Part shown: positions 21,356 through 32,823 of the stretch, piece after piece
Layout of the letters: the number at the start of each line of letters is the position of its first letter
Numbering within the stretch: position 1 is the stretch's first letter
DNA from: Avena insularis
Taxonomy: Eukaryota; Streptophyta; Magnoliopsida; Poales; Poaceae
DNA length: 64,000 bases
Assembly (NCBI GenBank): GCA_023614405.1
Contig: CM042689.1
Coordinates: forward strand, 283,037,533 to 283,101,532
Direction of reading: 5' to 3'
Notes under the pieces: generated by a model
What the model was told of the DNA's origin: nothing
Database searches by the model: none
The model's input: the letters and a program-made list of their open reading frames with translations, nothing else
Program-made: the position numbers and the translations under genes

Positions 21356-22758
21356 ATGGGGAGCAGTCGAATGAAGGTGAACTGGTCCGATCTCCCAGCC
21401 GACAGACCACTTGCCAAGATCAGCGAATCCTTCCTGGAGAACGAGGAGTACTTTGATGCCTACACTGCTTGTCGGAGAGTCTACGGAGATTGGTGCCACA
21501 CGTTAAAAGAACCCGAGTTCCATCTCAACAACTGGATCCTGGTATATCACACACTTCCAGACGTTGGTGACTTCACGTTCCTCAACCTCGCCACAGGTCG
21601 TTGCTTCATGACGAATCTAATAGAAGTTCAACGCAGGTTCACAATTCATCCGATCTAACATTCATTTGCTATTTGGATACAAAGTTATTCTTAAACATGC
21701 ATGTTAATTGTGTAGGTTCTTAAACATGCATGTTCTTGAACATTCTTGAGCAAAGTTATACTTAAACATGCAGGTTCACAAGACATGCATGTTTAATTTT
21801 ATAGGTTCACTCATTTTAGGATATATATATCTAGTACATTTTGAAATATCTAGAAGCTCTATCTTATATTAGTAAATAAAGGGAGTATTTTCCATTATAC
21901 ATATATCTTAGGGCTAACAGTTCTCTTCATCAAAAGGTTCTACTTCATCGGTGTTTATCGTGGCATCATCGTTATTGCTCAGAGGGAAGAGCGACACAAG
22001 ATTCACCTTCTGAACCCACTCACCCGTAAGTCCAACACTAAGTTTCAGGCACAGATACCATCAGATATTATGGCATCTGTATCCGTCATGAAGTACCCCA
22101 TGATGGTGTTTGTTTCTGCAAATTATGAGTATTCTATTGCTTGGGCCGATGAAGCCACCCTGACAGGGGATTTCAATGGAGTATTTGGAGGAGGAATTTA
22201 TCTGTCGTCCGATGATGTGCACGTGCAATGCATGACCTTGTTTCGTGGTGAAGTGTATGTAGTACAGGATGGTGGAGACATTGTGTCAACCAACATCCAG
22301 GTGGAGCAGCGCGCGAGCACCGTCAAGATGGACAAAATAATTTCGGGTCCAGTCTTTGAAGAGATACGCGGAGTCTACAAGTTCTACCTTGTGGAGTCAG
22401 AAGGTGATCCGCTTATTGTGTTGGGTGGGGTTTTCTTCGACGGTCAACCGGTGCTTTACCGGGTGGACACGGAGAAACGCTGTCTCGAGGCTATAGGTGA
22501 CATTGGCAGCCGTGCCTTCTTCGTTATTTTAACCGGTCGATCTTCGTCGACACTAGAGTGGACCCTAGTATAGTCCGAGTCGGTTGCATCTACTACGCGG
22601 ATTTTTCTTATATCAGAGCTTACAATCATGATCTTAAGGCCTGGGATGGGGTACCAACACCTGTACATGTCTTTGGTCGACATGATATGGAACATTCACC
22701 AAGGCCTCACCGTCTCGACCAGATACTGGAGCACATTATAGATGGGGGAGTTCAATGA
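21356..22758 (+). pseudogene. F-box/DUF295 protein, one frameshift
   Basis: Exon 1 is 21356-21636 and exon 2 is 21937-22758; the join CGC AG|G TTC keeps frame. The N-terminus (WSDLPADRPLAKISESF) is a degenerate F-box, which in intact proteins binds SKP1 in an SCF ubiquitin ligase. The remainder is the DUF295 repeat-rich region (FIGVYRG, HLLNPLTR, VLYRVDTEKRCLE.IGDIGSRAFFV). At about 22520-22532 the frame shifts by one base; the C-terminal 65 codons (NRSIFVDTRV ... HIIDGGVQ) continue in another frame to TGA at 22756-22758. It is otherwise complete for the family and is the best-preserved host gene here. The intron (21637-21936) holds reiterated AACATGCATGTT motifs and a MITE fragment (about 21818-21888). 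Confidence 0.78.
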
Positions 22759-23079
22759 ATTTGGCCTACAACACACGGGAGCGGACGCCGATGAAATATA
22801 TAGGGCATAATAGCCTAGGTTATTTGCTCGATCGCTAGCGTGTTGAGATCTTTTCGAAGGAAAAAATGGCAATGTATTTATTTTTAGTACTTTCAGAATT
22901 CAGTGTTGTAGCTTTCAGAATTCTGTGTGGCGGCTTTCATAATTATGTGTAAGTACTATCTTTCAGCTTTACTCATAGCACTCAAGTTGTGATTACTGAT
23001 TCAGAGTCTCACCTGTCGAGGTTTTTACCTTAGTTTGAAAGAAGCTCCAGAAATTAAAAAAAAATCAAGAAATAGTGGA
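22759..23079. other. 3' flank of the DUF295 relic
   Basis: AT-rich. Contains two near copies of TTTCAGAATTCTGTG (about 22890 and 22914). Nothing else recognised. Confidence 0.35.
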
Positions 23080-23418
23080 ACCCTACACGCCACTGTTGGT
23101 CCATCCATGCGTCTATAGAAAGATTCTAGAATTAAGCAGAAAGAGGGAATTCACATTTTTCCACTTAAAAAATGGAAATTGCATGTTTTGTACAAACAAA
23201 CCCATCAGTCTTGTGTGCCAAATATGGCCTCATTCAGACAAAATAGGGTTTTGGGAAGGGGATTGAGTCGATAGACACGCATTTTCATAGCTACTAGCTT
23301 ATGTTGAGAAGTGGTTTTAGGAAAAACCATATTACCCACGCATGTTTCTTATTTTTCCTTGGTGGTAGGATACACAACAAGACTCCATGTCAAGATGCCC
23401 TAGTTTCTTTTAAAAAAA
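23080..23418 (-). repeat. Unique part of right inverted-repeat arm
   Basis: Reverse complement of about 790-1105, at roughly 80-90% by eye (ATTTTTCCACTTAAAAAATGG, CCAAATATGGCCTCATTC, GGAAGGGGATTGAGTCGA, GGATACACAACAAGACTCCATG). The arm continues into minus-oriented satellite. Confidence 0.82.
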
Positions 23419-23814
23419 CTAGTAATTAGTTGTTCCTAATATGACTATCCAATAACCGTAGTTTTGACACTAGTGAGATCAAGGTTTTGTTAGAAAAAAA
23501 TGCCATATCATCGTGACCTACTATATCAACTAATCGATCTATCCATAAGACTGATATGACAAGACATGTTGAGACACTTTATGGCATATGTGGGCTGATG
23601 CCAACATTGCATGGGATCTAGTAATTAGTTGTGCCTAATATGACTATCCAATAACCATAGTTTTGTCACTAGTGAGATCAAGGTTTTGTTAGAAAAAAAT
23701 GACATATCATCATGACCTACTATATCAACTAATCGATCTATCCATAAGACTAATATGACAAGACATGTTGAGACACTTTATGGCATGTGGGCCGATGCCA
23801 ACATTGCATGGGAT
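23419..23814 (-). repeat. Two ~198-bp direct repeats in right arm
   Basis: Copies 23419-23617 and 23618-23814 both start CTAGTAATTAGTTG and run through CTATCCAATAACC, GACCTACTATATCAACTAATC and the satellite core CCAACATTGCATGGGATCTAG. The left arm has a single copy, so the duplication arose after the arms formed. Confidence 0.88.
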
Positions 23815-23868
23815 CTAGACCTCTTTAGGTTGGCTAGAATCTCTCTCATCAACTTGTGGTTGTGTGAC

Positions 23869-24396
23869 TATCGTGGTATTGCCAACGAGTATGCCATGGA
23901 GGGGTCCTCACAGTGCATGTTTAGAGACGTGGGGTAAGGCGGACGGTTGACGGGTACGAGGTAACACAGCTTACCTAGGTTCAGATCCCACAACGGTGGC
24001 AGAATCCTACTCCTGCTATAAATCACTATAATGGCAATACGCCAGTTACAGAGATTAGGTTCGCTGTGCGAGGTGTGTGTAAAACGATGCCCTAAAGGCT
24101 CCCATAGGCCTGGCTTATATAGTCGCCAGGTCCTAGGGTTACAGGGAAAAGTCCTAGCCGGACAGGTTACAGAGTTCTACACCGTCTATTACTAGTCTTG
24201 TGTATCTTGCGCTCCAAGGCTCCGGGTACGCTGGTGACTCCACCATAGCCTTCCTTTATCCGGCATGGGCCTCCCTTCTGGATCCACCTAACTGGGCAGC
24301 CCAGCAGGCCATAGGCCATGCTACCGACTATGGGCCACCCGGGTTAGTCGGATAAGAGACATGCTATGAGGATACCCATATAGCATATCCCCAATA
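23869..24396 (-). repeat. G1 3' LTR (528 bp)
   Basis: Nearly identical to 37074-37599. Both terminal dinucleotides are altered: on the minus strand it begins TATTGGGG and ends CCACGATA, where the other LTR has TG and CA, consistent with transitions after insertion. TATA box at 24112-24122 (minus). The interior neighbour CCGGGGGCTAC (24397-24407, minus) is the polypurine tract. Confidence 0.93.
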
Positions 24397-25000
24397 GTAG
24401 CCCCCGGATAACTCCGAGATCTTGCACCGTCTTGCCTCTTCCCGTGGAATGCTCTGTCTAGATGGATGTCGGCAAATCGTCAAGCAATATCTTATAGTCC
24501 TCCCAAAGAACCCTGCAAGGTTTTCTCCGTCTTCTACGAGTAAGTCGGAGGAATGCTGAATCTTCCATCGTACGCTCCCGTTTTCGGATTAAATCCGTCC
24601 ATGCCGGAATCTTCGATGGGACGGCTCATCTACCATGTCAGTTATGACGACGTAGGCTGTAGGTCAGCGACGCCTTGTAACTCACACATGCAGAGAATGT
24701 AATCATATCCAATTTTTCCGCGCGAGTGATACGAACCGTTGGCGGCGACGGTTGGGGACGTGGCGAAATTACCGCGCACGTTCACGAACACGTCGTCTAC
24801 GCGGCAACCGTCCGATTAGCTGCACGAATCTTGACGTAGAGTAAGATAAATAGCGGCCGTGGGACACTTGCCACTTTTTCACCTCATTCTATCATGTCAT
24901 CGTCTTCTTCCTCCAGCCGCGCGCCTCCTCGAGCTCTCCGCGAAAACCTCGAGAAACCCTAGCCTCTTGCTTGCACCAGTCGTGTCCTTTTCCTTCCTCC

Positions 25001-28000
25001 ATGGCCAGCAGCAACTCATCTCCCTCAATGGCGGCATCGAGCGAAGCCACGGCGAAGCCGGCGAGCTCCGTCATCGTGCCCCCAGAGGGTCTGGTCATCC
25101 CCGCATTGGCGGTGATAGAAACCACCGGCGGCGACCATAACTTGGCGGCGCTGGAGCCCTTGGAAGAGGAGCCTGACTCGCACAAAGGCAATTGGCGCGG
25201 CTCGGACATCACCGGCCGCGACATCCAAGAGATGGTCGCGGAGGGTTACCTCCCTGCGACGGAGGGGCTCGCCTGGCGGGCGGCGCCGACCGGCGAGGTG
25301 ACCCCTTCTCCCCAAGTCGGAGAGAAGGTATACCTCAAGGCGCAATTGGTACGCGGCGTTTCTTTGCCCATCTCCCACTTCTTCCTGTCCGTCTTGAACC
25401 ACTTCCAGGTCCAACCCCACAACCTCTCCCCCAATAGCATCCTAGTGCTTAGCAACTTCGCGGCACTTTGCGAGGGTTACCTAGGGATTAGGCATAGGTT
25501 AGATCTGTTTTTCTACTTCTTCACCGTCAAACGTGAAGCCGGACACAACAAGGAGGAGCTTAGAAACTGCGGCACCATAAGCTTCAAGATCCGACCTGGC
25601 CGGCGGTTCCCCGACATTGTCGGCCACGAGTCGTGTAAGAACTGGCAACGGACGTACTTCTACGGCCCCGACATTCCTTTGTCGGGACGAGAAGCAACGT
25701 ACCCGGACTTCGTGGATGGAGCCACCGCTGAAGTCTCCACATGGCGGTCCCATGCCTCCCTTCCCTCCGACCTCAACGCTTCTCGCGCAATAAGGCGGAT
25801 CGAATGGTTTGCAGATACGGGTCTGACCGGCTTGGACCTAGCCATGTGCTGGTTCATCAGGCGGATTCGACCTCTGCAGCACCGTACGAAGGTCATGCAC
25901 GAGTACACCGGCGACCGAAGGGATACCCTCCGGATCTCCGAGGACAACTTCTCGAGCGACTCCGTCAAGTTCCGTCTTAAGGACATCGTCAAGGTGAAGG
26001 ACAAGAAGCGTGGCTTCACCCTTACCTACGACATGTTCGTAAACGGAAAGTGCCCAAAGGTAGGTATTTATTCTCCGTGTATGACATTGCTCAAATTTTT
26101 TCGTCTTGCTAATACCATCTTGTCTAACACGGTGATTTCTCACTTAATAGCTTAGCGATCTAGAGGAGGGCAACCTAGCTAGCCAAATCTATGATCCCAA
26201 GATGAAGGAAGTCACGGTCGTGTCCGACGATGACGCTCCGTTGGCGCGAAAGCGGAAGAGCTCCACCTCTGACGCTGCCGACGGAGGCAAGAAAAAGAAG
26301 ACGGAGGGTGGAGCCTCCAAAAAGAGTACTGCCGCCCTGGAGGCAGAAAAGAAGAAAGCCACCGGGATGTTTGCCAAAGCGCCCCCCTAGTGTAAGCTTC
26401 TTATTCTCCGACATTGTCTTGTTCATTTGTCTTATTCCTGTACTTATGCATTTTGCATGTTTCAGGAAGAAAGCCACAACCAGCCTCAAGAAGTCCTCCA
26501 AGACTCTTGGGGCTTCTAGAAATATTAAAGATATGCTGCATCGCGACTCTTCCCCCACCATCGCCCCTGCTACTCCTGTCGTCAAGCCCTCCTCCGCTCC
26601 GACAAGCTCCCAAGCCCAGGAGGCACCAGGCCCTTCTGCCATGGAAGTGGATTCTCGAGCCTCTACCGAACTCGCAATTGTCGGCGAGCAGGCGACACAG
26701 GAGAGCACTGCTCTTCAAATGGCTGAAGCTCCGGCTAAGGATGCCATCGGTAGCGGCAAGGCGGTGGTGGTTGCTAGTACATCTGCCGAAGGCGGCGCCT
26801 CTGCTCCCCAGAAACCCTTAGAACTGCCAAAGATTATCTTCCCGGTGCTTACGCCGGGTAGCACAACTACGGTTCCTGGAGGAGTGTCGTCATGTTTGAC
26901 ATGCGGTCTTGAGGAGCTACTCCGACAAGCAGACATCTTGCGAAGCAACAACGTTTCTTTTGGCAAGCTGCTGGCCGAGAGTGCTACAAACCTCAAGATC
27001 ATTGCACTTGTAAGTTTTACTTTACCTTTTGCTTTTCATATGAGTATCCCACTGTAGCTCCCGAGGATGTAGACGGAAAACCATTGGTTTTGCATCTATA
27101 TGCTCTACGAATGACTAACTTAGAAAAAACTCTCACTGTAGCCCCCAAGCATTTAGATGGAATGAATTATTCCGACTAGATGCTTTAAGAATAGCATACA
27201 CAGTGTTTATAATTTTAAGTGCTGTAGCCCCCAAGTCTCTAGTTGTAACTGAATTAGTTTCGACTAGATACTTAAAGAAAAGCTAGGCATTTTCCGAGTT
27301 AAAAACTTTATACTGTAGCCCCCAAGCTTCTAGTTGAGAACTGAATTAGCTCCGACTAGATGCTTAAAGAAAAGCTAAGCATATTGCTAAGTTAAAAACT
27401 CTCGCTGTAGCCCCCGAGCGCCTAGATGGAAAATCTCCGACTAGGGGCTCCAAGTAGACTAAACAACAACTTGAATTTGTATTTGTTTCCACAGAACGAG
27501 AATGCTCGGAGGGGCATGGCCAATGATAAGTACCATAAGATGCACGCGGACCTTGAAGCTGAAAAGGGTAAAACCGCCATCTTGAAGGAACAGATCATCA
27601 AAAACAAGAGTCTGTTTTCTTTTTGCGCATTTCCGTCTTACTTTTGTGCCTTCCTTCTTCGAGTACTCACTATGTACTTTGTTTTCTCCGACTTGCAGAG
27701 CATGTAGCCAAGGCCAAGGATATTGTCGAGCAGTCCAAGCACATCCAGCAGCTGGACAGCGAGAACAAGATCCTTAAGAAGGAGAGGGAAGAAATGCTGA
27801 AGATGCACGAGGATTCCATGAAAGCCCTGCAGGACTCCGCCTCCGCTGAGATCAATCGCTTGAAGGAGAAGCTTGCGATCCTAAAGGATCAGAAGCAAGC
27901 TGCCGACAAGCAAAACCTTCGCCATAGCGAGGTGTTTAAGCTCCTTCAACAAGAGAAAGATTCCTTGGCAGACGTCGTCTGGCAGGCTAAGGCCAACATC

Positions 28001-28602
28001 TTCAGTAAGTATCCTCCGCCTTCGAGCTCTGTAGTCTGGGTACTTAGAATTTTTGAACTCATGCAATCGTTGTCGGAATTTTCAGCGCCCCTGGGTTTAA
28101 CCCGCTCGCCTCCTTCGGACAAGGAATGCATGATTCTTGCCGGAAACTTCATCAATACCGCCATCACCAGGCCAAGGAGATCGCCACACCCTTGCAGATT
28201 TACATCAAGGCCTCGGACTCCATGCTGAAGTACTTAGAGATTCTGCGCCGAGCCCCCGAACGTGTCGCAAGATGGAAAGCTTCATGTGCACGGGCTGGCG
28301 CAAGGATGGCGTTGTCCATGGTGAAGGCACAGTATGAAGGTGCCGACATCGACACGGTAACATCTGGTATCCCCGACGTGGATGATGACGGCAAGGAGAT
28401 TGATCACGAAGCCATCCTGTCATCACTCGCGGGCTATGACACCAGGGTTGCCGAGTTGGTGGACGTCGACGTCTTCATGCCTAGGAACTTTCTTGACAAC
28501 GCCGAGCCTGAATCCTCCGAGTCTCCTCACAGTGGCGACGCTGAGGGTGAATCTCCAGCTGGTGATGATGCGGCCTCCAAGTCCCCTGCACCCAAGGAGT
28601 GA
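25001..28602 (+). CDS. G1 antisense gene, Transposase_28-like, six exons
   Basis: Exons traced at 25001-26059, 26151 to about 26390, 26466-27009, 27495-27609, 27699-28004 and 28086-28602, nearly all with GT..AG borders. Exon 1 starts MASSNSSP and holds the domain known as 'putative gypsy type transposon' (PF04195, Transposase_28): SHFFLSVLNHFQVQPHNLSP, then FAALCEGYLGI. Later exons encode a lysine-rich nuclear-localisation-like stretch (RKRKSS, GGKKKKTEG), a Pro/Ser/Ala-rich segment, a long coiled coil (exon 5) and an acidic tail. Function unknown; many Tat elements carry such an antisense or extra ORF. A TATA-like GATAAATAG lies near 24846. A TAG at 26388-26390 precedes the likely exon-2 donor and may truncate the product or mark an unrecognised donor. 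It lies between integrase and the 3' LTR, opposite to gag-pol. Confidence 0.7.
27051..27420 (-). repeat. Five PPT-like tandem repeats in G1 intron
   Basis: Minus-strand CT(C/T)GGG(G/A)GCTACAG recurs at 27051-27065, 27135-27149, 27221-27235, 27311-27325 and 27403-27418, every 84-92 bases, with partly conserved spacers (GACTAGATGCTTAA). Each copies the core of G1's own polypurine tract, GGGGGCTAC. The array fills the intron between exons 3 and 4 of the antisense gene. Confidence 0.85.
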
Positions 28603-29162
28603 AAAACACTTTGTAATTCTTGTTTCACCTCTGGACTGTGCATTGAAAAAACTTGGTGATGTAATCTTAAGGCGGAAAACAATGGTTGTTGTATCCTGCT
28701 ACTTAAGAATTAATGCCCAGTATGTACATATTTTGTAAGCAAGTGCTGGATTATCCATTACTCTGGTTTTTATGCTTGACTTTTCGTGAGTCGGAAGACT
28801 CGTTGTCGGAACCATGCGCTTAGGCGATGATACCCAATGGCACCGTCAATAACCTTAGCACAAAATCGCTGACAATAAGTGCCGAAAGTCACTACTCCAG
28901 AATCCACATAAAAACAACAAAGAACGTGTAGACTAGAAAACTTAAGCTAACGCCCGTAGGCAGAATTTTTACAAGTGCAATCGCAAAGCTTGTGCATAAA
29001 GGTTTATATGATCCAAAAATGAACACTAAAGGAGGTAAAAGACTCAGCAATATGAGTGAACCAATGAGCTTTATTTCATTGATCATATAAGAGGTACACA
29101 ATTAGATAAAAATGCTAAGTGTAGAAAGGATGTAGCTGTGATATGTTCCATGGCCGATCAAG
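28603..29162. other. G1 spacer between antisense gene and integrase end
   Basis: No coding features. It holds the 3' UTR of the antisense gene and, on the other strand, what was the end of pol before the solo LTR inserted at 29168. Confidence 0.5.
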
Positions 29163-29167
29163 CTCCG

Positions 29168-29696
29168 TGTTGGGGATATGCTATATGGGTATCCTCATAG
29201 CATGTCTCTTATCCGACTAACCCGGGTGGCCCATAGTCGGTAGCATGGCCTATGGCCTGCTGGGCGGCCCAGTTAGGTGGATCCAGAAGGGAGGCCCATG
29301 CCGGATAAAGGAAGGCTAAGGTGGAGTCACCAGCGTACCCGGAGCCTTGGAGCGCGAGATACACAAGACTAGTAATAGACGGTGTAGAACTCTGTAACCT
29401 GTCCGGCTAGGACTTTTCCCTGTAACCCTAGGACCTGACGACTATATAAGCCGGGCCTATGGGATCCTTTAGGGCATCGTTTTACACACACCTCGCACAG
29501 TGAACCTAATCTCTGTAACTCGGCGTATTGCCATTATAGTGATTTATAGCAGGAGTAGGATTCTGCCACCGTTGTGGGATCTGAACCTAGGTAAGCTGTG
29601 TTACCTCGTACCCGTCAACCGTCCGCCTTACCCCACGTCTCTAAACACGCACTGTGAGGACCCCTCCATGGCGTACTCGTCGGCAATACCACGACA
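29168..29696 (+). mobile_element. Inverted solo LTR of the G1 family inside G1
   Basis: 529 bp, TGTTGGGG ... CCACGACA, homologous along its full length to the two G1 LTRs but in the opposite orientation. It has its own 5-bp target duplication CTCCG (29163-29167 and 29697-29701). A separate family member therefore inserted in G1 and then collapsed to a solo LTR. It cuts the last codons of integrase, whose open frame now reads on into LTR sequence. Plus-strand TATA box ACTATATAAGCC at 29441-29452. Confidence 0.93.
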
Positions 29697-30769
29697 CTCC
29701 GGGTAGTCATCATCCGGGTCACGTCGCTTACGCTTATGATCCTCATTGGGTCTATCCTTGAGTTCACGATTGTCGACAAGGTAGTAAGACCCATTGAGCA
29801 GTGCCTTGCTTATGATGAACGGTCCTTCCCATGGCGCGGATAATTTGTGTGACTTCTTCTGCTTAAGTCGGAGCACCAAATCCCCCTCTTTAAACGAGTG
29901 ATGCCGGACACGGCGACTATGGTAGCTGCATAGCTTCTGCTGGTAGATGGCGGATCTTTGGCATGCCAAAACGCGCTCCTCCTCGAGAAGGTCCACATCT
30001 AGGCGTCTGGATTCTTCAGCGTCATCTTCGTCATAGGAGGCAACTCTTGGTGCATCGTGGAGGATGTTGGAAGGTAGGATAGCTTCTGCTCCATATACCA
30101 TGAAATAAGGGGTGTAGCCGGTGGATCTGTTGGGTGTAGTTCGTAAACTCCACAACACAGATGGCAATTATTCCGCCCAGGCTCCAGCTGCTCTATGTAC
30201 GGTGCCTCAAGACGCGGCTTGATTCCCTGCAGAATTAATCCATTGGCTCGCTCAACTTGACCATTGGATTGTGGGTGTGCCACAGATGCAAGGTCAAGTC
30301 GGATGCCTTTGTCCCAGCAATAGGCCTCCACTTCTTCGAGTGATAAGTTGCTTCCATTATCGGTGATGATGCTATGTGGGAGACCAAATCTCACCACCAG
30401 ATCCCGGACAAACCTGAGGGCAGTTGCCCCATCAAGCTTTCTAATGGGTTTAGCTTCTATCCATTTGGTGAATTTGTCAACTTCTACAAGGAGATGCGTA
30501 AACCCACACGGTGCCGTTTGTAATGGCCCCACCATGTCTAGCCCCCAGACTGCAAACGGCCAAGTTATTGGTATTGTTCGCAATTCTTCAGCAGGAACAT
30601 GTGGTTGTCGGGCATAATACTGGCATCCTGTACATGTCTCAACCAGCTTGTAGGTGTCCGCCTTCACGGTCAGCCAGTAGAATCCTTGCCAGAAGGCTTT
30701 CACGACCAACGATCGAGGAGCGGCGTGATGCCCGCAATCTCTGAGATGGATCTCGCGTAGGATTTCCAT
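29697..30769 (-). pseudogene. G1 integrase
   Basis: Gypsy integrase: an HHCC zinc-binding region (LRDCGHH ... CTGCQYY), a DDE core (WGLDMVGP, ITDNGSN, then the glutamate in NGQVERANG) and a C-terminal GPY/F-type module (APWEGPFIISKAL.NGSYYL). It would insert the cDNA into host DNA. One frame change lies near 30165 (the C-terminal part reads 29697-30167), and the end is cut by the solo LTR at 29696. A short stop-separated gap divides it from the RNase H segment. Confidence 0.88.
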
Positions 30770-30778
30770 ACTTTCTAG

Positions 30779-31762
30779 CTAGGAAACACACTTTAGGTAT
30801 ACACCAGTAGTGCTCCTTTTGTAGAGTTGCCCATTGATTATGGTATAACCCTTTGCTCGTCGTACTATTTGCCGTTTTTCAACCTCGTCGTCGGGCAAAG
30901 TTCCGTTTTCGAGATATTCCATGAACTGTTTTGTCCAAGCCGGAGGGATCTTTGTCACCATGTTGACGAAAGAATCAGCTCTATCCGGGTTGTCGATGTC
31001 GGCGCCCTTCACGGATGGTGTGCGTAGATGCTCTAGGAAAAATCCTGGCGGAACTTGCTTGCGCCCTGATCCAAGTTTAGACAATAGATCAGCCGCCTCA
31101 TTTTGCTCCCTAGGTACATACTTGACTTCGTAGCCCAAGAAGCTCTTGGCTATCTCGTCCACTTCGTCTCGATATGCCGCCATCATAGGGTTCCGCGCAT
31201 TCCGTGCGACCACTGTGGGCAACCAAGTCGGAATCTCCACAGCAAACTATGCACTTGATGCCAATATCCTTGGCTACACGCAGTCCGTGAATGAGTGCTT
31301 CATACTCCGCCATGTTGTTTGTAGCCTCGAAGTGGCTCTGCAGAATGTAATGTAGCTTGTCTCCTTTTGGTGACTGCAGCAATACACCAGCCCCGAGCCG
31401 TTGAGCAGCTTTGATCCGTCAAAGTGCATCACCTAGTACTCTGGTTCCGGCAACGGAATGGCATCCGGCATCTCCGTCTAATCTGCAATAAAATCCGCCA
31501 AGGCTTGCGACTTGATAGCGTCGCGTCTTTTGTAAGTGATCTCGAAGGCGGCAAGTTCAATGCCCCACTTCACGACCCTTCCCGTAGCATCGATGTTGTT
31601 GATAATGTCGGACAGTGGAGTCTTTCTCACTACTATGATTGGGTGCTCCTGAAAGTAATGCCTCAACTTCCACGAAGCAAGGAATACTCCATAAGATATC
31701 TTTCGGTAGTGCGGGTAACGCTGCTTGGACTCCGTCAACTGGTCGTTGCACTCCGTGCTCAT
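30779..31762 (-). pseudogene. G1 RNase H and second (archaeal-type) RNase H
   Basis: The first RNase H-like segment is at 31478-31762 (LTESKQRYPHYRKISYGV, then LRHYFQEHPI). The second is at about 30920-31382 (NNMAEYEALIHGLRVAKDIG, then PREQNEAADLLSKLGS). Two such domains in series characterise the Tat lineage, where the second is thought to have been acquired. They degrade RNA in RNA:DNA hybrids during reverse transcription. The frame changes between them (ORFs 31110-31382 and 30779-31240), so the polyprotein is broken. Confidence 0.82.
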
Positions 31763-32789
31763 AGCCGGGTTCCTTCCGCTCTACCACGACGACGATGCTG
31801 ATAACCCGGTTGGTTGCCGCCATGTAAATCAACAGGGGCTCGCCAGGCTCGGGTGCTGCAAGGATGGGCGCTGAGGAAAGAATCTCCTTGAGCTGCTTCA
31901 ATGCTGCATCTGCCTTGTCCGTCCATGTGAATTTGTCCGCCTTCTTCAGCAACTTGTACAGCGGCAGAGCCTTCTCTCCAAGTCGGCTGATGAACCGACT
32001 AACTGCTGCAACACAACCTGTTAGTCGTTGAATGTCCTTTAGGCATGTCAGACGGTTTATGTTTAAGATGGCCTTGATTTTCTCTGGGTTGACCTTGATT
32101 ACACGCTGGGAAATGATGAAGCCCAACAATTTGCCGGCTGGAACCCCGAAAACGCAATTCTTAGGGTTGAGCATCATGTTGTATTTCCGGAGATTATCAA
32201 AGGTTTATTTTAAGTCGGAGATTAAGTCATTTGACTTTTTAGACATCACCGCTATATCGTCCACATAGGCGTGAACGTTCCGACCAATTTGGTCGTGAAG
32301 GCAACGTTGCATTGTCCGCTAGTAGGTAGCACCTGCGTTTTTCAACCCAAAGGGCATCGTGACATAGAAAAACATGTCGTACGGGGTAGTGAACAAAGTG
32401 GCCAATTGGTCCGACTTCCTCATCTTGATCTGGTGGTATCCTGAGTATGCATCGAGAAAACACAAAAGTTCCGAGCCAGCCATCGAATCAATGACTTGGT
32501 CAATGCGAGGCAAAGCAAACGGATCTTTGGGACATGCTTTGTTCAAGCCGGTGTAATCAACGCACATTCTTAATTCATTGGTTCCCTTTTTGGGGACAAG
32601 TACAGGATTGGCCACCCATCGGGTGTGAAGGACTTCTCGGATAAACTTAGCCTTAAGTAACCTAGTTACCTCTTTGCCAATGGCGCGTCTCTTCTCATCT
32701 CCGAAGTGTCGCAGAGGTTGTTTCACTGGTTTACATTTTTGATCTATGTTTAAGCTATGCTCGGCAAGTTCCCTAGGTACACCTTTCAT
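31557..32789 (-). pseudogene. G1 reverse transcriptase
   Basis: Gypsy RT: ANPVLVPKKG, RMCVDYTGLNKACPKD, LDAYSGYHQI, MPFGLKNAG and the catalytic YVDD (about 32256-32270). Two stops interrupt it: TAG at 32319-32321, one codon after GATY where the family has Gln, and TAA at 32205-32207. The connection domain follows (GFIISQRVIKVNPEKI, LTGCVAAVSRFISRLGEKA). No active product is expected. Confidence 0.9.
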
Positions 32790-32823
32790 GTCGGCAGGTT
32801 GCCCGGCAAAGATGTCCCTATTC

